Shown here: piece by piece, positions 53,585-61,982 of the stretch | How positions within the stretch are numbered: the first letter of the stretch is position 1 | Layout of the letters: each line of letters opens with the position of its first letter | Assembly (NCBI GenBank): GCA_024231695.1 | Contig: JAAEQF010000083.1 | Coordinates: forward strand, 1 to 64,000 | Length of the DNA stretch: 64,000 nt | Source: FCB group bacterium | GTDB taxonomy: Bacteria > Zixibacteria > MSB-5A5 > GN15 > JAAZOE01 | Direction of reading: 5' to 3' | Made by a program: the position numbers and the translations under genes | The notes under the pieces: generated by a model | What the model saw: the letters and a program-made list of their open reading frames with translations, nothing else | Databases searched by the model: none | Told to the model about the DNA's origin: nothing

Positions 53585-54961
53585 TTACTCCCCCATCGCA
53601 TTCTGTAATTTTGCCAAAGCCAGATTATAATCAAACTCAGCCCTGACTTTGTTGAACTGAGCCGATTTCAAGCTCACCTGCGCATCCAAAAGTTCCCACA
53701 ACGCGGCCGCGCCGAGATTATACTTGGCCTGAACCAGATCCATATCTTCACTGGCCGCTCGTTCGCTTTCCTCGGTCACGCTGAGGGTCTTGTCTGCAAC
53801 TGTTATATCCAGATGGGCATCCCGAATATCACGGATTACCTGATGTCGAGTATTCAGCTGCGAAGCCCGGGCATTATTAAGACTGGCCTTGGCCCGACTC
53901 ATGTTATACTCACGACTGAAACCATCGAATACGTTGTAACTAAGTGTTACACTCAAACGGCTCGAATGATCAAACGATCCGAACTTGATAATATCGCTGA
54001 ATCGATCTTTTGACCAGCTATAAGAATACCCGACCGACAGGTTGGGCATATAGCTGCCCCAAGCCGATCGGACATCATAATTAGCCACGTCTATATTGGC
54101 TTGAGAGCCTAAAACCGAAGGATGCCCCTGAGTCGCCTTGGCAATTAAATCATTGATATTGCTGATCTGCGCCTTACGTAGATCCAGATCTGCGATGTCA
54201 TACTCGGTTTGCGGATCAAGGCCGATATCGACGGCCAAATCGTCCAAATAAAATTCCAGGTTTTTTTCGGCCTGCAGGAGGGTAAGCTGATCGTTGCCGT
54301 ATTGAACCTTTTGCTTGAGGACTTCGGATAGAGAAGCTGAACCGAGTTCATATTTTTCCTCAAACAATTTTAACAGTTCTTCCGAACGCCCAACCGTCTG
54401 CTTGGCCACTTCCAGGTCATTCTTGGCCTTGAGCACCAGGTAGTACTCGGCCTTGATGCCAAATGTCACATCAGACAGCGCATTGGCATAATTATAATCC
54501 GTGCCCTTTTTATACGCTTTACTTCCGAGATAATTCCAAACGTTCTGCAGACCGTTGAACAATGTGTAATTGAGCGAGATCCCAGCCGTATGCGATTTGT
54601 ATTTCACGTCGTTGGGATTGCCCGACAACAATAGTGTGTCGCGAAAGACCGGCATAAAAATGACTGTATCGGCCTCAACTCTTCCGGATAATTCGGTAAT
54701 TGTGGTCTCCCGGAGCTGTGGAGATTCCGGTCCTGAGGTGATTTCGGTGGAATTGTACGATACTGATGCCGAAGGTAAAAACCCACCAGCCGACTGCCAG
54801 ACACCCGCACCGGCCGTCTTGACCGAATTCCGGAAACTGACCAGATTCGGGTCGGTTGCGACCGCCATCTGAACACACTCTTCCAGCGTGTATGTTTCGG
54901 CGGCGACGCTACCCCACGCCACTACCAGGAAAGCTGTGAAAATCAAAAAGGCCTTTTTCAT
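53585..54961 (-). CDS. TolC-family outer membrane efflux protein
   Basis: A 458-residue protein with a signal peptide (FLVVAWGSVAAET) and two outer membrane efflux repeats (about 25-235 and 250-455) rich in long alpha-helices. The start YTLEECVQMAVATDPNL and the second repeat's SWSKDRFSDI are typical. It forms the trimeric exit duct of the pump whose adaptor is encoded 33 bases downstream. Confidence 0.9.
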   Translation of the reverse strand: MKKAFLIFTAFLVVAWGSVAAETYTLEECVQMAVATDPNLVSFRNSVKTAGAGVWQSAGGFLPSASVSYNSTEITSGPESPQLRETTITELSGRVEADTVIFMPVFRDTLLLSGNPNDVKYKSHTAGISLNYTLFNGLQNVWNYLGSKAYKKGTDYNYANALSDVTFGIKAEYYLVLKAKNDLEVAKQTVGRSEELLKLFEEKYELGSASLSEVLKQKVQYGNDQLTLLQAEKNLEFYLDDLAVDIGLDPQTEYDIADLDLRKAQISNINDLIAKATQGHPSVLGSQANIDVANYDVRSAWGSYMPNLSVGYSYSWSKDRFSDIIKFGSFDHSSRLSVTLSYNVFDGFSREYNMSRAKASLNNARASQLNTRHQVIRDIRDAHLDITVADKTLSVTEESERAASEDMDLVQAKYNLGAAALWELLDAQVSLKSAQFNKVRAEFDYNLALAKLQNAMGE

Positions 54962-54979
54962 ACTTACCTCAAAATAAAA

Positions 54980-55735
54980 TTAAAAGAAACTCATTTCCAC
55001 ACCGGCGAAACTCATCCCAAAGGCCATCATACCGATGGCACCGAGGATAAACAATAGTCCGGTGATGACCGACACGGCGATACCCTTGCCGCGCGATATG
55101 CCCAGAACCGCCGCATATCCGAATCCGGTGATGATCAGCGACCAGATCATAAATCCGTCCAGATAGAAAAGCAGCGAATAAAATATCGAAGTAAAATCCT
55201 TATCCGGGAAAAAGGCCGCCAGACCCAGAGTAACGTACCCGCTGTCCTGAGCTATAGCCAAAGGCGCTCGAACCAACGCTCCCAGCTGCATAATCAAGCT
55301 ACCCAAAAGCCCTGCTCCCCAAATGGCCTTGAATTTAGCCGTACCGCCGAAAACAAAGCTGCCCAGAAACCAGGCTACCAATGCCCCTAAGACACTAAAG
55401 ACCACGATCATTACCGGTGCAAAGATTACTCCCATAATCATTTTTGGGTTCTCTGCATCGGCTTTCATCTGTTCCAAAGCCTGGGCCGGTAATACCGTGG
55501 AGTTTTTCATCAGATCATACTGCATGCTGGCATTGGGACCGGTCATCAGCCCGGCAACTACGGCCCCAAGGACGAGAACCACTACCAGTGGGATAATTAT
55601 TGATGGTGATTTTTTGTAATTGTCGAATGCCTGAGTAGGTGAAGTAAATACACCGATCATGATCGACCAAATGCTTGCGCCGCCGGGGGCGGGTGCGTTT
55701 GTTCCGGTCTGTGCGGATTCGAAATTTGACTCCAT
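54980..55735 (-). CDS. YIP1-family membrane protein
   Basis: A 251-residue protein with five predicted helices. The start WSIMIGVFTSPTQAFDNYKKSPSIIIPLVV is the YIP1 signature, and the C-terminal half contains YSLLFYLDGFMIWSLIITGFG. Bacterial members have no proven function. It leads the efflux operon, 18 bases before tolC. TTGGAGG lies seven bases before the ATG. The 185 bases upstream hold a promoter region and the pyrophosphatase terminator. Confidence 0.8.
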   Translation of the reverse strand: MESNFESAQTGTNAPAPGGASIWSIMIGVFTSPTQAFDNYKKSPSIIIPLVVVLVLGAVVAGLMTGPNASMQYDLMKNSTVLPAQALEQMKADAENPKMIMGVIFAPVMIVVFSVLGALVAWFLGSFVFGGTAKFKAIWGAGLLGSLIMQLGALVRAPLAIAQDSGYVTLGLAAFFPDKDFTSIFYSLLFYLDGFMIWSLIITGFGYAAVLGISRGKGIAVSVITGLLFILGAIGMMAFGMSFAGVEMSFF

Positions 55736-55865
55736 GTCTTAACCTCCAACCAATTGCCGTTCACTAATTCTGATAGACGGTTTATTCAAGTTTTTGTTTC
55801 AAAAAACAGGGATTCGTATTTCACATGTTTTTCAATATACTCAACGGCAACCAGAATATTCACAC

Positions 55866-55905
55866 AAAAAAAGCAGGTCTAACATATTTGTTAGACCTGC
55901 TTTTT
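55866..55905 (-). terminator. intrinsic terminator of the pyrophosphatase gene
   Basis: A 17-bp perfect stem (AAAAAGCAGGTCTAACA and complement) with a short TATT loop and a T-run on the minus strand, 15 bases past the stop. Confidence 0.9.
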
Positions 55906-55920
55906 GAACAAAAGACCAAA

Positions 55921-57909
55921 TTAAATGAACATCGGAGCCAAAACCAAAGACACAATGGCCATCAGTTTGATGAGGATATTCATCGAGGGTCCCGAAGTAT
56001 CTTTAAAGGGATCACCGACGGTATCGCCAACTACGGCCGCTTTATGGGCATCCGAGCCCTTACCGCCGTGTGCTCCGCCTTCAATTAATTTCTTCGCATT
56101 ATCCCAGGCACCGCCGCCATTAGACATCATCAGGGCCATAAGAACGCCAGTCAGAGTCGCACCGGCCAGCATACCGCCGAGAGCTTCCTTACCCAGCACT
56201 GTTCCGACAATGATCGGAGCCAGAATGGCGAAAACGCCGGGAGCAATCATCTGCTGCAATGCTCCGACAGTGGCAATATCAACACACTTGGCGCTGTCCG
56301 GTTTGGCTGTGCCTTCCATGAGACCGGGGATCTCTTTAAACTGACGGCGCACTTCCTGCACCATCTTGAAAGCCGCCTTGCCCACCGCGCTCATGGTCAG
56401 TGAAGCGACCAGGAAGGGTAGGATACCGCCGATGAACAACCCGACGATAACGCGGACATTCATCAGATCGATCTTGTCCAGGTTAACTGCCGAGCTGTAA
56501 GCCGAGAACAGGGCCAGTGCGGTTAACGCCGCCGAACCAATGGCAAAACCTTTGCCGATGGCTGCCGTGGTGTTGCCCAGTGCATCCAGTTTATCAGTAA
56601 TTTTTCTGACATTTTCACCCAAACCGGCCATTTCCGTAATACCACCGGCGTTATCAGCCACCGGGCCATAGGCGTCAACCGACATGGTTACGCCGATTGT
56701 TCCCAGCATACCAACTGCCGCAATACCGATACCGTACAAGCCAGCCATCATATGGGCGATATAAATGGCCGCTGCGATAACGAGAACCGGCAAAGCCACC
56801 GACTGCATTCCGACATCGAGACCGGCGATAATACAGGTCGCCGGGCCGGTTTTGCAGTTTTCGGCAATCTTGCGCACCGGACCCGCTGCCGTGTAATATT
56901 CGGTCAGAAGGCCAAGAATAATACCAGCTATATTACCGGCAACCACCGCCCAGAAAACGCCCATGGCAACATCGGTTTTGATAACCAGTATATATGTGGC
57001 AACCAACATCAATACCGAACCGACATAGGTGACGACACGCAGCACTGCGGCCGGATTCATTTTGGAAAAAACGTGTACGGACAAAATGCCGATCATCGAG
57101 GCCACGATACCAACCGTGACGATCAGAAGCGGCAACTGCATATAATCCATACGCGCAGCCGGGATATTGCCCCACATTGAAGTTGCTGCAATAGTGATGG
57201 CGGCAATGATTGAACCGACATAAGATTCGAACAAATCGGCACCCATACCGGCCGTATCACCGACGTTATCACCAACATTGTCGGCAATCACAGCGGGGTT
57301 ACGCGGATCGTCTTCAGGAATACCGGCTTCCACTTTACCCACCAGATCGGCGCCGACATCGGCTGCCTTGGTGAAAATTCCACCACCGACACGAGCAAAC
57401 AACGCAATCGAGGAAGCGCCCATGGCAAATCCGGTCACGTACGTAATTTGGTCGGGATTACCCCAGAAATAGAAGAATATGCCTATGCCGACCAATCCCA
57501 GACTGGCCACCGACATGCCCATAACGGCACCGCCGGTGAAAGCGATTTTAAGTGCCGCTGCCTGGCCCGAATCATTGGCCGCCGCCGCCGTGCGGACGTT
57601 GGCCTTGGTCGCTGCCTTCATACCAAATACACCGGCCAGCATGGAACAACTGGCTCCGGATATGAATGCTATGGCTGTGTTAAGACTAATTTTCCACATT
57701 AGCATCAAAAAGACGATGGCGATGAATATGGCCAGAATTGAGTATTCCCGTTTGAGGAATACCATGGCTCCGTCGTGAATGGTGTTGGCCAACTCGTTCA
57801 TCAAATCGTTGCCGGTTGGCTTCCTCTTGATGTTCAGAAAAAGCATAAGTGCAAATAGAAGTCCTACCGCACCCAGTACCAACGCCCCAATGCCTGCATC
57901 GAAATTCAT
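55921..57909 (-). CDS. hppA: membrane-bound pyrophosphatase, probably K+-dependent and Na+-pumping
   Basis: A 662-residue protein with about sixteen helices, somewhat shorter than the usual 700-770. The active-site loops are complete: [30 protein letters not shown] and [17 protein letters not shown]. Ala449 in [10 protein letters not shown] is the residue of K+-dependent enzymes (Lys in K+-independent ones). [11 protein letters not shown] with Glu228 matches the Thermotoga-type Na+ pump rather than the plant H+ pump. I therefore infer a pyrophosphate-driven Na+ (or Na+/H+) pump. It has its own promoter and terminator, with GGAGGG before the ATG. Confidence 0.94.
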   Translation of the reverse strand: MNFDAGIGALVLGAVGLLFALMLFLNIKRKPTGNDLMNELANTIHDGAMVFLKREYSILAIFIAIVFLMLMWKISLNTAIAFISGASCSMLAGVFGMKAATKANVRTAAAANDSGQAAALKIAFTGGAVMGMSVASLGLVGIGIFFYFWGNPDQITYVTGFAMGASSIALFARVGGGIFTKAADVGADLVGKVEAGIPEDDPRNPAVIADNVGDNVGDTAGMGADLFESYVGSIIAAITIAATSMWGNIPAARMDYMQLPLLIVTVGIVASMIGILSVHVFSKMNPAAVLRVVTYVGSVLMLVATYILVIKTDVAMGVFWAVVAGNIAGIILGLLTEYYTAAGPVRKIAENCKTGPATCIIAGLDVGMQSVALPVLVIAAAIYIAHMMAGLYGIGIAAVGMLGTIGVTMSVDAYGPVADNAGGITEMAGLGENVRKITDKLDALGNTTAAIGKGFAIGSAALTALALFSAYSSAVNLDKIDLMNVRVIVGLFIGGILPFLVASLTMSAVGKAAFKMVQEVRRQFKEIPGLMEGTAKPDSAKCVDIATVGALQQMIAPGVFAILAPIIVGTVLGKEALGGMLAGATLTGVLMALMMSNGGGAWDNAKKLIEGGAHGGKGSDAHKAAVVGDTVGDPFKDTSGPSMNILIKLMAIVSLVLAPMFI

Positions 57910-57972
57910 TAATTGCCCTCCGGTCTATAAACCACTATCGGTTCGTGAAATTTTTCTCAAACTTCAGGTCGA

Positions 57973-58001
57973 ATTATAATATGCTGGAAATAAAAAGGCA
58001 A
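57973..58001 (-). promoter_or_regulatory. promoter of the pyrophosphatase gene
   Basis: TTGCCT (57996-58001) and TATAAT (57973-57978) are 17 bp apart on the minus strand. The predicted leader is about 55 bases. Confidence 0.65.
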
Positions 58002-58036
58002 GTAGATACAATAATATATTTGCGACTTTTGGCAAT

Positions 58037-58068
58037 AAAAAAGGCCGACATAACTTCATGTCGGCCTT
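58037..58068 (-). terminator. intrinsic terminator of the lipoprotein gene
   Basis: AAGGCCGACAT and ATGTCGGCCTT pair around a 6-base loop. On the minus strand TTTTTT follows. It lies 18 bases past the stop of the 470-residue lipoprotein. Confidence 0.85.
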
Positions 58069-58085
58069 AATAATAAGTATTTTTT

Positions 58086-59498
58086 CTATTCGTGAACGTT
58101 GACAATCACGTCGATTTCCGGAAGGAATTGACTCCAATTATGAAGGGCCGGCACCACACCGGTACCTTCCTCATAATATGGCAGAAAGTCGATCATGAAT
58201 ACCATCGGGAAATTACGATTCTCGTCAATCGTCATATTCGCGCTCGGTATAGGCTCCATGCCGATTACAATACTACCAAATTCACCGCCGGTAGCGTCGT
58301 CACCAATATGCAATTCCAGATCCAGATTATCATACGCCGGTGAGGCATCGACGATGAAATCCTCTCCAGGATAATCCGGTACTTCCATGAAGGAGATGTG
58401 CGGATTGGACAAATCGGCTGAGTCAGGACGATAGAAAGCGCCCAGCGAAAGAACAGTCCAGTTCGTATCGCCCGAATAATTCTGCTGCCCTTCAAAACCG
58501 AATGGAGACATCCGATCTAAATTCAAACCGGAATTCTCGCCTGAAGGCTGGTCTTCCAGAAGAACCCAGGCGTTATATCTCCAACCGTATGGCTGTACGT
58601 CAGGAAGCTCTTCCAGAGGGGAAGTATAGTTCCAATAACCGAATTGCCCCAGATGACTGCAATCCTGACCTGAGGAACAGGCACTCTTGATTTCAAAATC
58701 CACTTCCAAAAGATAATCTTCTTCGGGTACTGTATCGATAATCCACTCCAGGTTCAGCCGTCGATGGAACAAAGTATCATAGCCAAAAACGACAATAGTG
58801 TCGATCACTGACCAAATACTGTCAACCGGCCAGACAATACCAACCGTATCCGGTCTGATGGAATCTTCCGGCTCCGGATCGGCAATAGGATAGACTATCA
58901 AATTGGTGCTGTTTACGCCCAAAGTATCATGATTATTAAACTGACTCGGTGCCCGGGAACAGATCCATAAGCCCTTTTCCTCGTTGGTCCTATCGGACAT
59001 ATCGTCGGTCGGAGTGGCCACAAAATAATATCCCAAAACATCAAACATATTGGCCGGGAATTTCATGACAATAGGACGGCTGATTGGATCGACCACTTCG
59101 TCCGCCATCATATAGGTTCCCGACGGCGTGGACGCATCCCCATTCCGGTTTTCCACGGAAAGAACTATATAATCATACGACAGCCACGGTTCAGGAACCT
59201 CATAGACGCTGTCGATTACGTTGCCATCCAGATCCTTGAACGCATAAGCATAATTATCCCAGACAAACCTACCCAGAGAAGTAAAGGTTGAATCATGGGT
59301 GCTCTCGTCCACGGAAACCATCCATAGTTCATAGACATATAAAGCGGTATCCAGATTCGGCAGATTCTGCGGCCTCAGAGTAATGGACGCCATTTCTTGC
59401 GGCTGCACGACATCATCATGCTGGGAGCAACCGAAGGCGATCAAGAAAACGCCGCCAAGCACAAGTGAAATTAAAAGATACCTAAATCTGATTCTCAT
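58086..59498 (-). CDS. large lipoprotein of unknown function
   Basis: A 470-residue lipoprotein: basic start RIRFRYLL, hydrophobic core, lipobox IAFGC. The mature protein is rich in Asp, Tyr, Trp and Ser, with beta-sandwich-like strands (SITLRPQNLPNLDTALYVYELWMV). Two cysteines in SACSSGQDCSHLG might form a disulphide. No known domain is recognised. It could be a surface-exposed binding protein. The ATG at 59498 has GGGAGG nine bases upstream, seven codons inside the ORF track start. Its promoter contains a palindrome in the spacer, so it may be regulated. Confidence 0.8.
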   Translation of the reverse strand: MRIRFRYLLISLVLGGVFLIAFGCSQHDDVVQPQEMASITLRPQNLPNLDTALYVYELWMVSVDESTHDSTFTSLGRFVWDNYAYAFKDLDGNVIDSVYEVPEPWLSYDYIVLSVENRNGDASTPSGTYMMADEVVDPISRPIVMKFPANMFDVLGYYFVATPTDDMSDRTNEEKGLWICSRAPSQFNNHDTLGVNSTNLIVYPIADPEPEDSIRPDTVGIVWPVDSIWSVIDTIVVFGYDTLFHRRLNLEWIIDTVPEEDYLLEVDFEIKSACSSGQDCSHLGQFGYWNYTSPLEELPDVQPYGWRYNAWVLLEDQPSGENSGLNLDRMSPFGFEGQQNYSGDTNWTVLSLGAFYRPDSADLSNPHISFMEVPDYPGEDFIVDASPAYDNLDLELHIGDDATGGEFGSIVIGMEPIPSANMTIDENRNFPMVFMIDFLPYYEEGTGVVPALHNWSQFLPEIDVIVNVHE

Positions 59499-59543
59499 CC
59501 TAATCTTCCTCCCGGACAACGGGTGCTAAAATACCAAAGGCAA

Positions 59544-59572
59544 AATTTATTCAATCCGCATGCGGATGTCAA
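59544..59572 (-). promoter_or_regulatory. promoter with a palindromic operator in its spacer
   Basis: TTGACA (59567-59572) and TAAATT (59544-59549) are 17 bp apart on the minus strand. The spacer holds the perfect 14-bp palindrome ATCCGCATGCGGAT (59554-59567), well placed for a repressor or a MerR-type activator. Confidence 0.6.
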
Positions 59573-59709
59573 GCCGTTTTTGGCAATAAATGCCTTAAGC
59601 CATTGATGATCAGGGCGCTTCTGCACCCGACGCCCGCAATTTAACAGTCAAGAATATGACTAATTCGCCGATAAATTGTTTAGCAGAAAATCGCGGAAAA
59701 GGAGAATTT

Positions 59710-61806
59710 TTGTCTTTTTGTAATGTCTGTAAATACCAGCTGGCCGATGATTCCGTTAAGGCCTGTCCTAATTGCGGGGCCGTGATCGAAATCGTCGCCA
59801 AAGAGGCTCAAGACCAGGCGACCAAAGAAGATACGCCAAATGAGAACCTCCCTGAAGGCAGTCCGTCACCAGACAACATCGAAATCTGCGATCCGGGTAC
59901 TTTCATCGGAGCAGCCGAAGAGGAGGACGATCTCTCGGCCAAAGAAGATCACCAACCTATAGGCCAAACGACCCCTCCCCTACCGCCTCAGGTTGATTCC
60001 GAATTACCGTTTGAAGACCAGGACGATTCTGCCCATATTGATTCCGACCAGCTTAAAAAGCTTTCTCCTGAGCAGGCCGCAAAAATCCGATCGGCGTTCA
60101 ACACCGAGCCGGCCGAAAGCGACAGCTTGACCCCCGAGGACGCCTCCTCCATTATGAATCAGATGGCCTCTGGTCCGGAGAAGGAAGATAAGGAGCCTTC
60201 TGACAAAAGCCGGCCCGATCTTGATCGGATTATTCAAAATTCCGATGAAGCCACCATCAGACAAAAGAAAAACAAACCGGAAAAAATGACATCTGAACCA
60301 GTACCGGAAATGGAACCGATTCCTTCGGTTCGAAGAGTAGCTTATTTTCATAAGAGTTTTATCCAGCTGACCGGTCCGCAAATTCCTAAAACCGGCGAAG
60401 AATTAATCCTTGAAGATCGTCACTATCTGCTCAAACCAAAAAAAATCAAACAGCAATATACCATTGCCACCTTTGTTGTCGCCCTGGCCATTCTTCTCTT
60501 TTACGCGGGCAGTCAGTTTATTTCTCCAACACTACCCGGAGCCGGTTCCATAGTAGGCGTTCTGCTTGATGTGGAAGGTCGCCCGTTCGCCTCTTCTGCC
60601 GAAATCACTCTTCCTGAAGCCGGCCAAAAGTCCCATACCGACGCCATGGGGTTTTTCCGTTTTAATGATGTGGCTACTGGATCTTATGTCATCCGCTACC
60701 AATTCCCCGACGGCACAGTCGGAACCGAAAATATTTCTGTCGTCAGCAGTCAAATTACCACTCTCTCCCTTGGCCTTGACGACTACGAACAAGTCGAAAA
60801 TGTCCGGGTAGATACGGGAAACCGGAGATCGACTAAGCAAAGCAAGGGGACCACGAAGAAGATCGAATCGACGTCTCCCACACCAAAACAGGGAGCCAAC
60901 AAAAAATCTCAAAAATCATATTCCTCGCTCAAGCTAAAAGCCAACGTGGATGACGCCAGGTTAACCGCCTCGGGATCGGTTCTCGGTTCGGGCAACCTGA
61001 CTTATAAAAAGTTGATGCCGGGCAAACATCAGGTTATGGTCTCCAAAAACGGCTATAAAGCCTGGAAGGGAACCGTGACCCTAAAGGCCGATAAGACTTA
61101 CACCCTGTCTGTCAACTTGGAAAAGATCGAATCCCCGGTAGTCGAGGAAACGACTTATTCGGCCATGGATTTCTATCAATCCGGTAAGACCCAACTGGCC
61201 GAGGGCAACATGAACGCGGCCGTCGATGATTTTACCGAAGCAATTAAAATTGATCCGCAACTGGCCGATGCCTATCGCCAGCGCGGTGACGCCTACCGTA
61301 TTGCCGGCAACAATTCCTCCGCCGAAAAGGATTTGATCCGCGGTGCGGAATTAATGGCATCTCAAAACCGGATAGAAACCGCTCATGAAATGTATGCTCA
61401 AGTCCTGAGTATCAACAAGAAATCGACGCAGGCCTATCTTGGTCAGGCTTCGCTTTACATGAAACGGAATAACCTCGACAAAGCGATCTCCTCCTATAAA
61501 TCAGCTATTCAATACGACAAGAAGAACTTCAAAGCCAATTTCGCTCTCGGCAAAACCTATTTCTCGATAAATAAAAATAAATACGCCGACAAATGGCTGA
61601 CCAAAGCCCGGAATATAAATCCTGACGTGCCCGAGGTGTATCATTACCTGATGCTGAATTATTTCGCCCGAGATGATTTCGGTAAAGTCAAAAATGTTTA
61701 CACCAAGTTCAAAAGCAAAATGAGTTCCGATCAAGTGGCCGCCTTCAAGGCTAATCCCAAATTCGAACCGATTATCCGTGTCGTCGGCGAATACGAACGA
61801 CCCTGA
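59710..61806 (+). CDS. zinc-ribbon, single-helix, PEGA and TPR protein
   Basis: A 698-residue protein. Order: a zinc ribbon (Cys4, Cys7, Cys19, Cys22); a long acidic, probably disordered region (to about 245); one membrane helix (about 248-270); a carboxypeptidase-regulatory-like domain (277-357, GRPFASSAEITLPEAG); a Lys/Ser-rich linker; a PEGA-like domain (402-474, MPGKHQVMVSKNGYKAWKG); and four or more TPRs (485-697). This places the ribbon in the cytoplasm and the TPRs outside. The ORF track starts too early: the TTG at 59710 has AAGGAG five bases upstream and begins just before the ribbon. The role is unknown; assembly or scaffolding at the envelope is a guess. Confidence 0.85.
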   Translation: MSFCNVCKYQLADDSVKACPNCGAVIEIVAKEAQDQATKEDTPNENLPEGSPSPDNIEICDPGTFIGAAEEEDDLSAKEDHQPIGQTTPPLPPQVDSELPFEDQDDSAHIDSDQLKKLSPEQAAKIRSAFNTEPAESDSLTPEDASSIMNQMASGPEKEDKEPSDKSRPDLDRIIQNSDEATIRQKKNKPEKMTSEPVPEMEPIPSVRRVAYFHKSFIQLTGPQIPKTGEELILEDRHYLLKPKKIKQQYTIATFVVALAILLFYAGSQFISPTLPGAGSIVGVLLDVEGRPFASSAEITLPEAGQKSHTDAMGFFRFNDVATGSYVIRYQFPDGTVGTENISVVSSQITTLSLGLDDYEQVENVRVDTGNRRSTKQSKGTTKKIESTSPTPKQGANKKSQKSYSSLKLKANVDDARLTASGSVLGSGNLTYKKLMPGKHQVMVSKNGYKAWKGTVTLKADKTYTLSVNLEKIESPVVEETTYSAMDFYQSGKTQLAEGNMNAAVDDFTEAIKIDPQLADAYRQRGDAYRIAGNNSSAEKDLIRGAELMASQNRIETAHEMYAQVLSINKKSTQAYLGQASLYMKRNNLDKAISSYKSAIQYDKKNFKANFALGKTYFSINKNKYADKWLTKARNINPDVPEVYHYLMLNYFARDDFGKVKNVYTKFKSKMSSDQVAAFKANPKFEPIIRVVGEYERP

Positions 61807-61830
61807 TCGAAGACCTCCAAAGCTGCCTGT

Positions 61831-61870
61831 AAAAGGGTCTTAACGCATAAGTGCGTAAAAAGACCCTTTT
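61831..61870 (+). terminator. terminator after the zinc-ribbon/TPR gene
   Basis: AAAAGGGTCTT and AAGACCCTTTT pair, with an inner ACGCA/TGCGT stem, 25 bases past the stop. Confidence 0.75.
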
Positions 61871-61912
61871 CTTCTTCAACTATGGATGGACAAGCGATGG
61901 CAGCCTCTCCCC

Positions 61913-61939
61913 TTGACACCCTTCCCCCAATATTATACA
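61913..61939 (+). promoter_or_regulatory. candidate promoter of the S9 peptidase gene
   Basis: A perfect TTGACA (61913-61918) has TATACA (61934-61939) 15 bp away, slightly short spacing. The leader would be about 35 bases. Confidence 0.45.
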
Positions 61940-61982
61940 TTGCCCTCCAAAGCGACTATCTTTTAATCACAAGGGAGGTTCC

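Noticed and set aside
55855-55866. AATATTCACA half-site before the YIP1 gene
   Set aside because: No matching second half at the right spacing.
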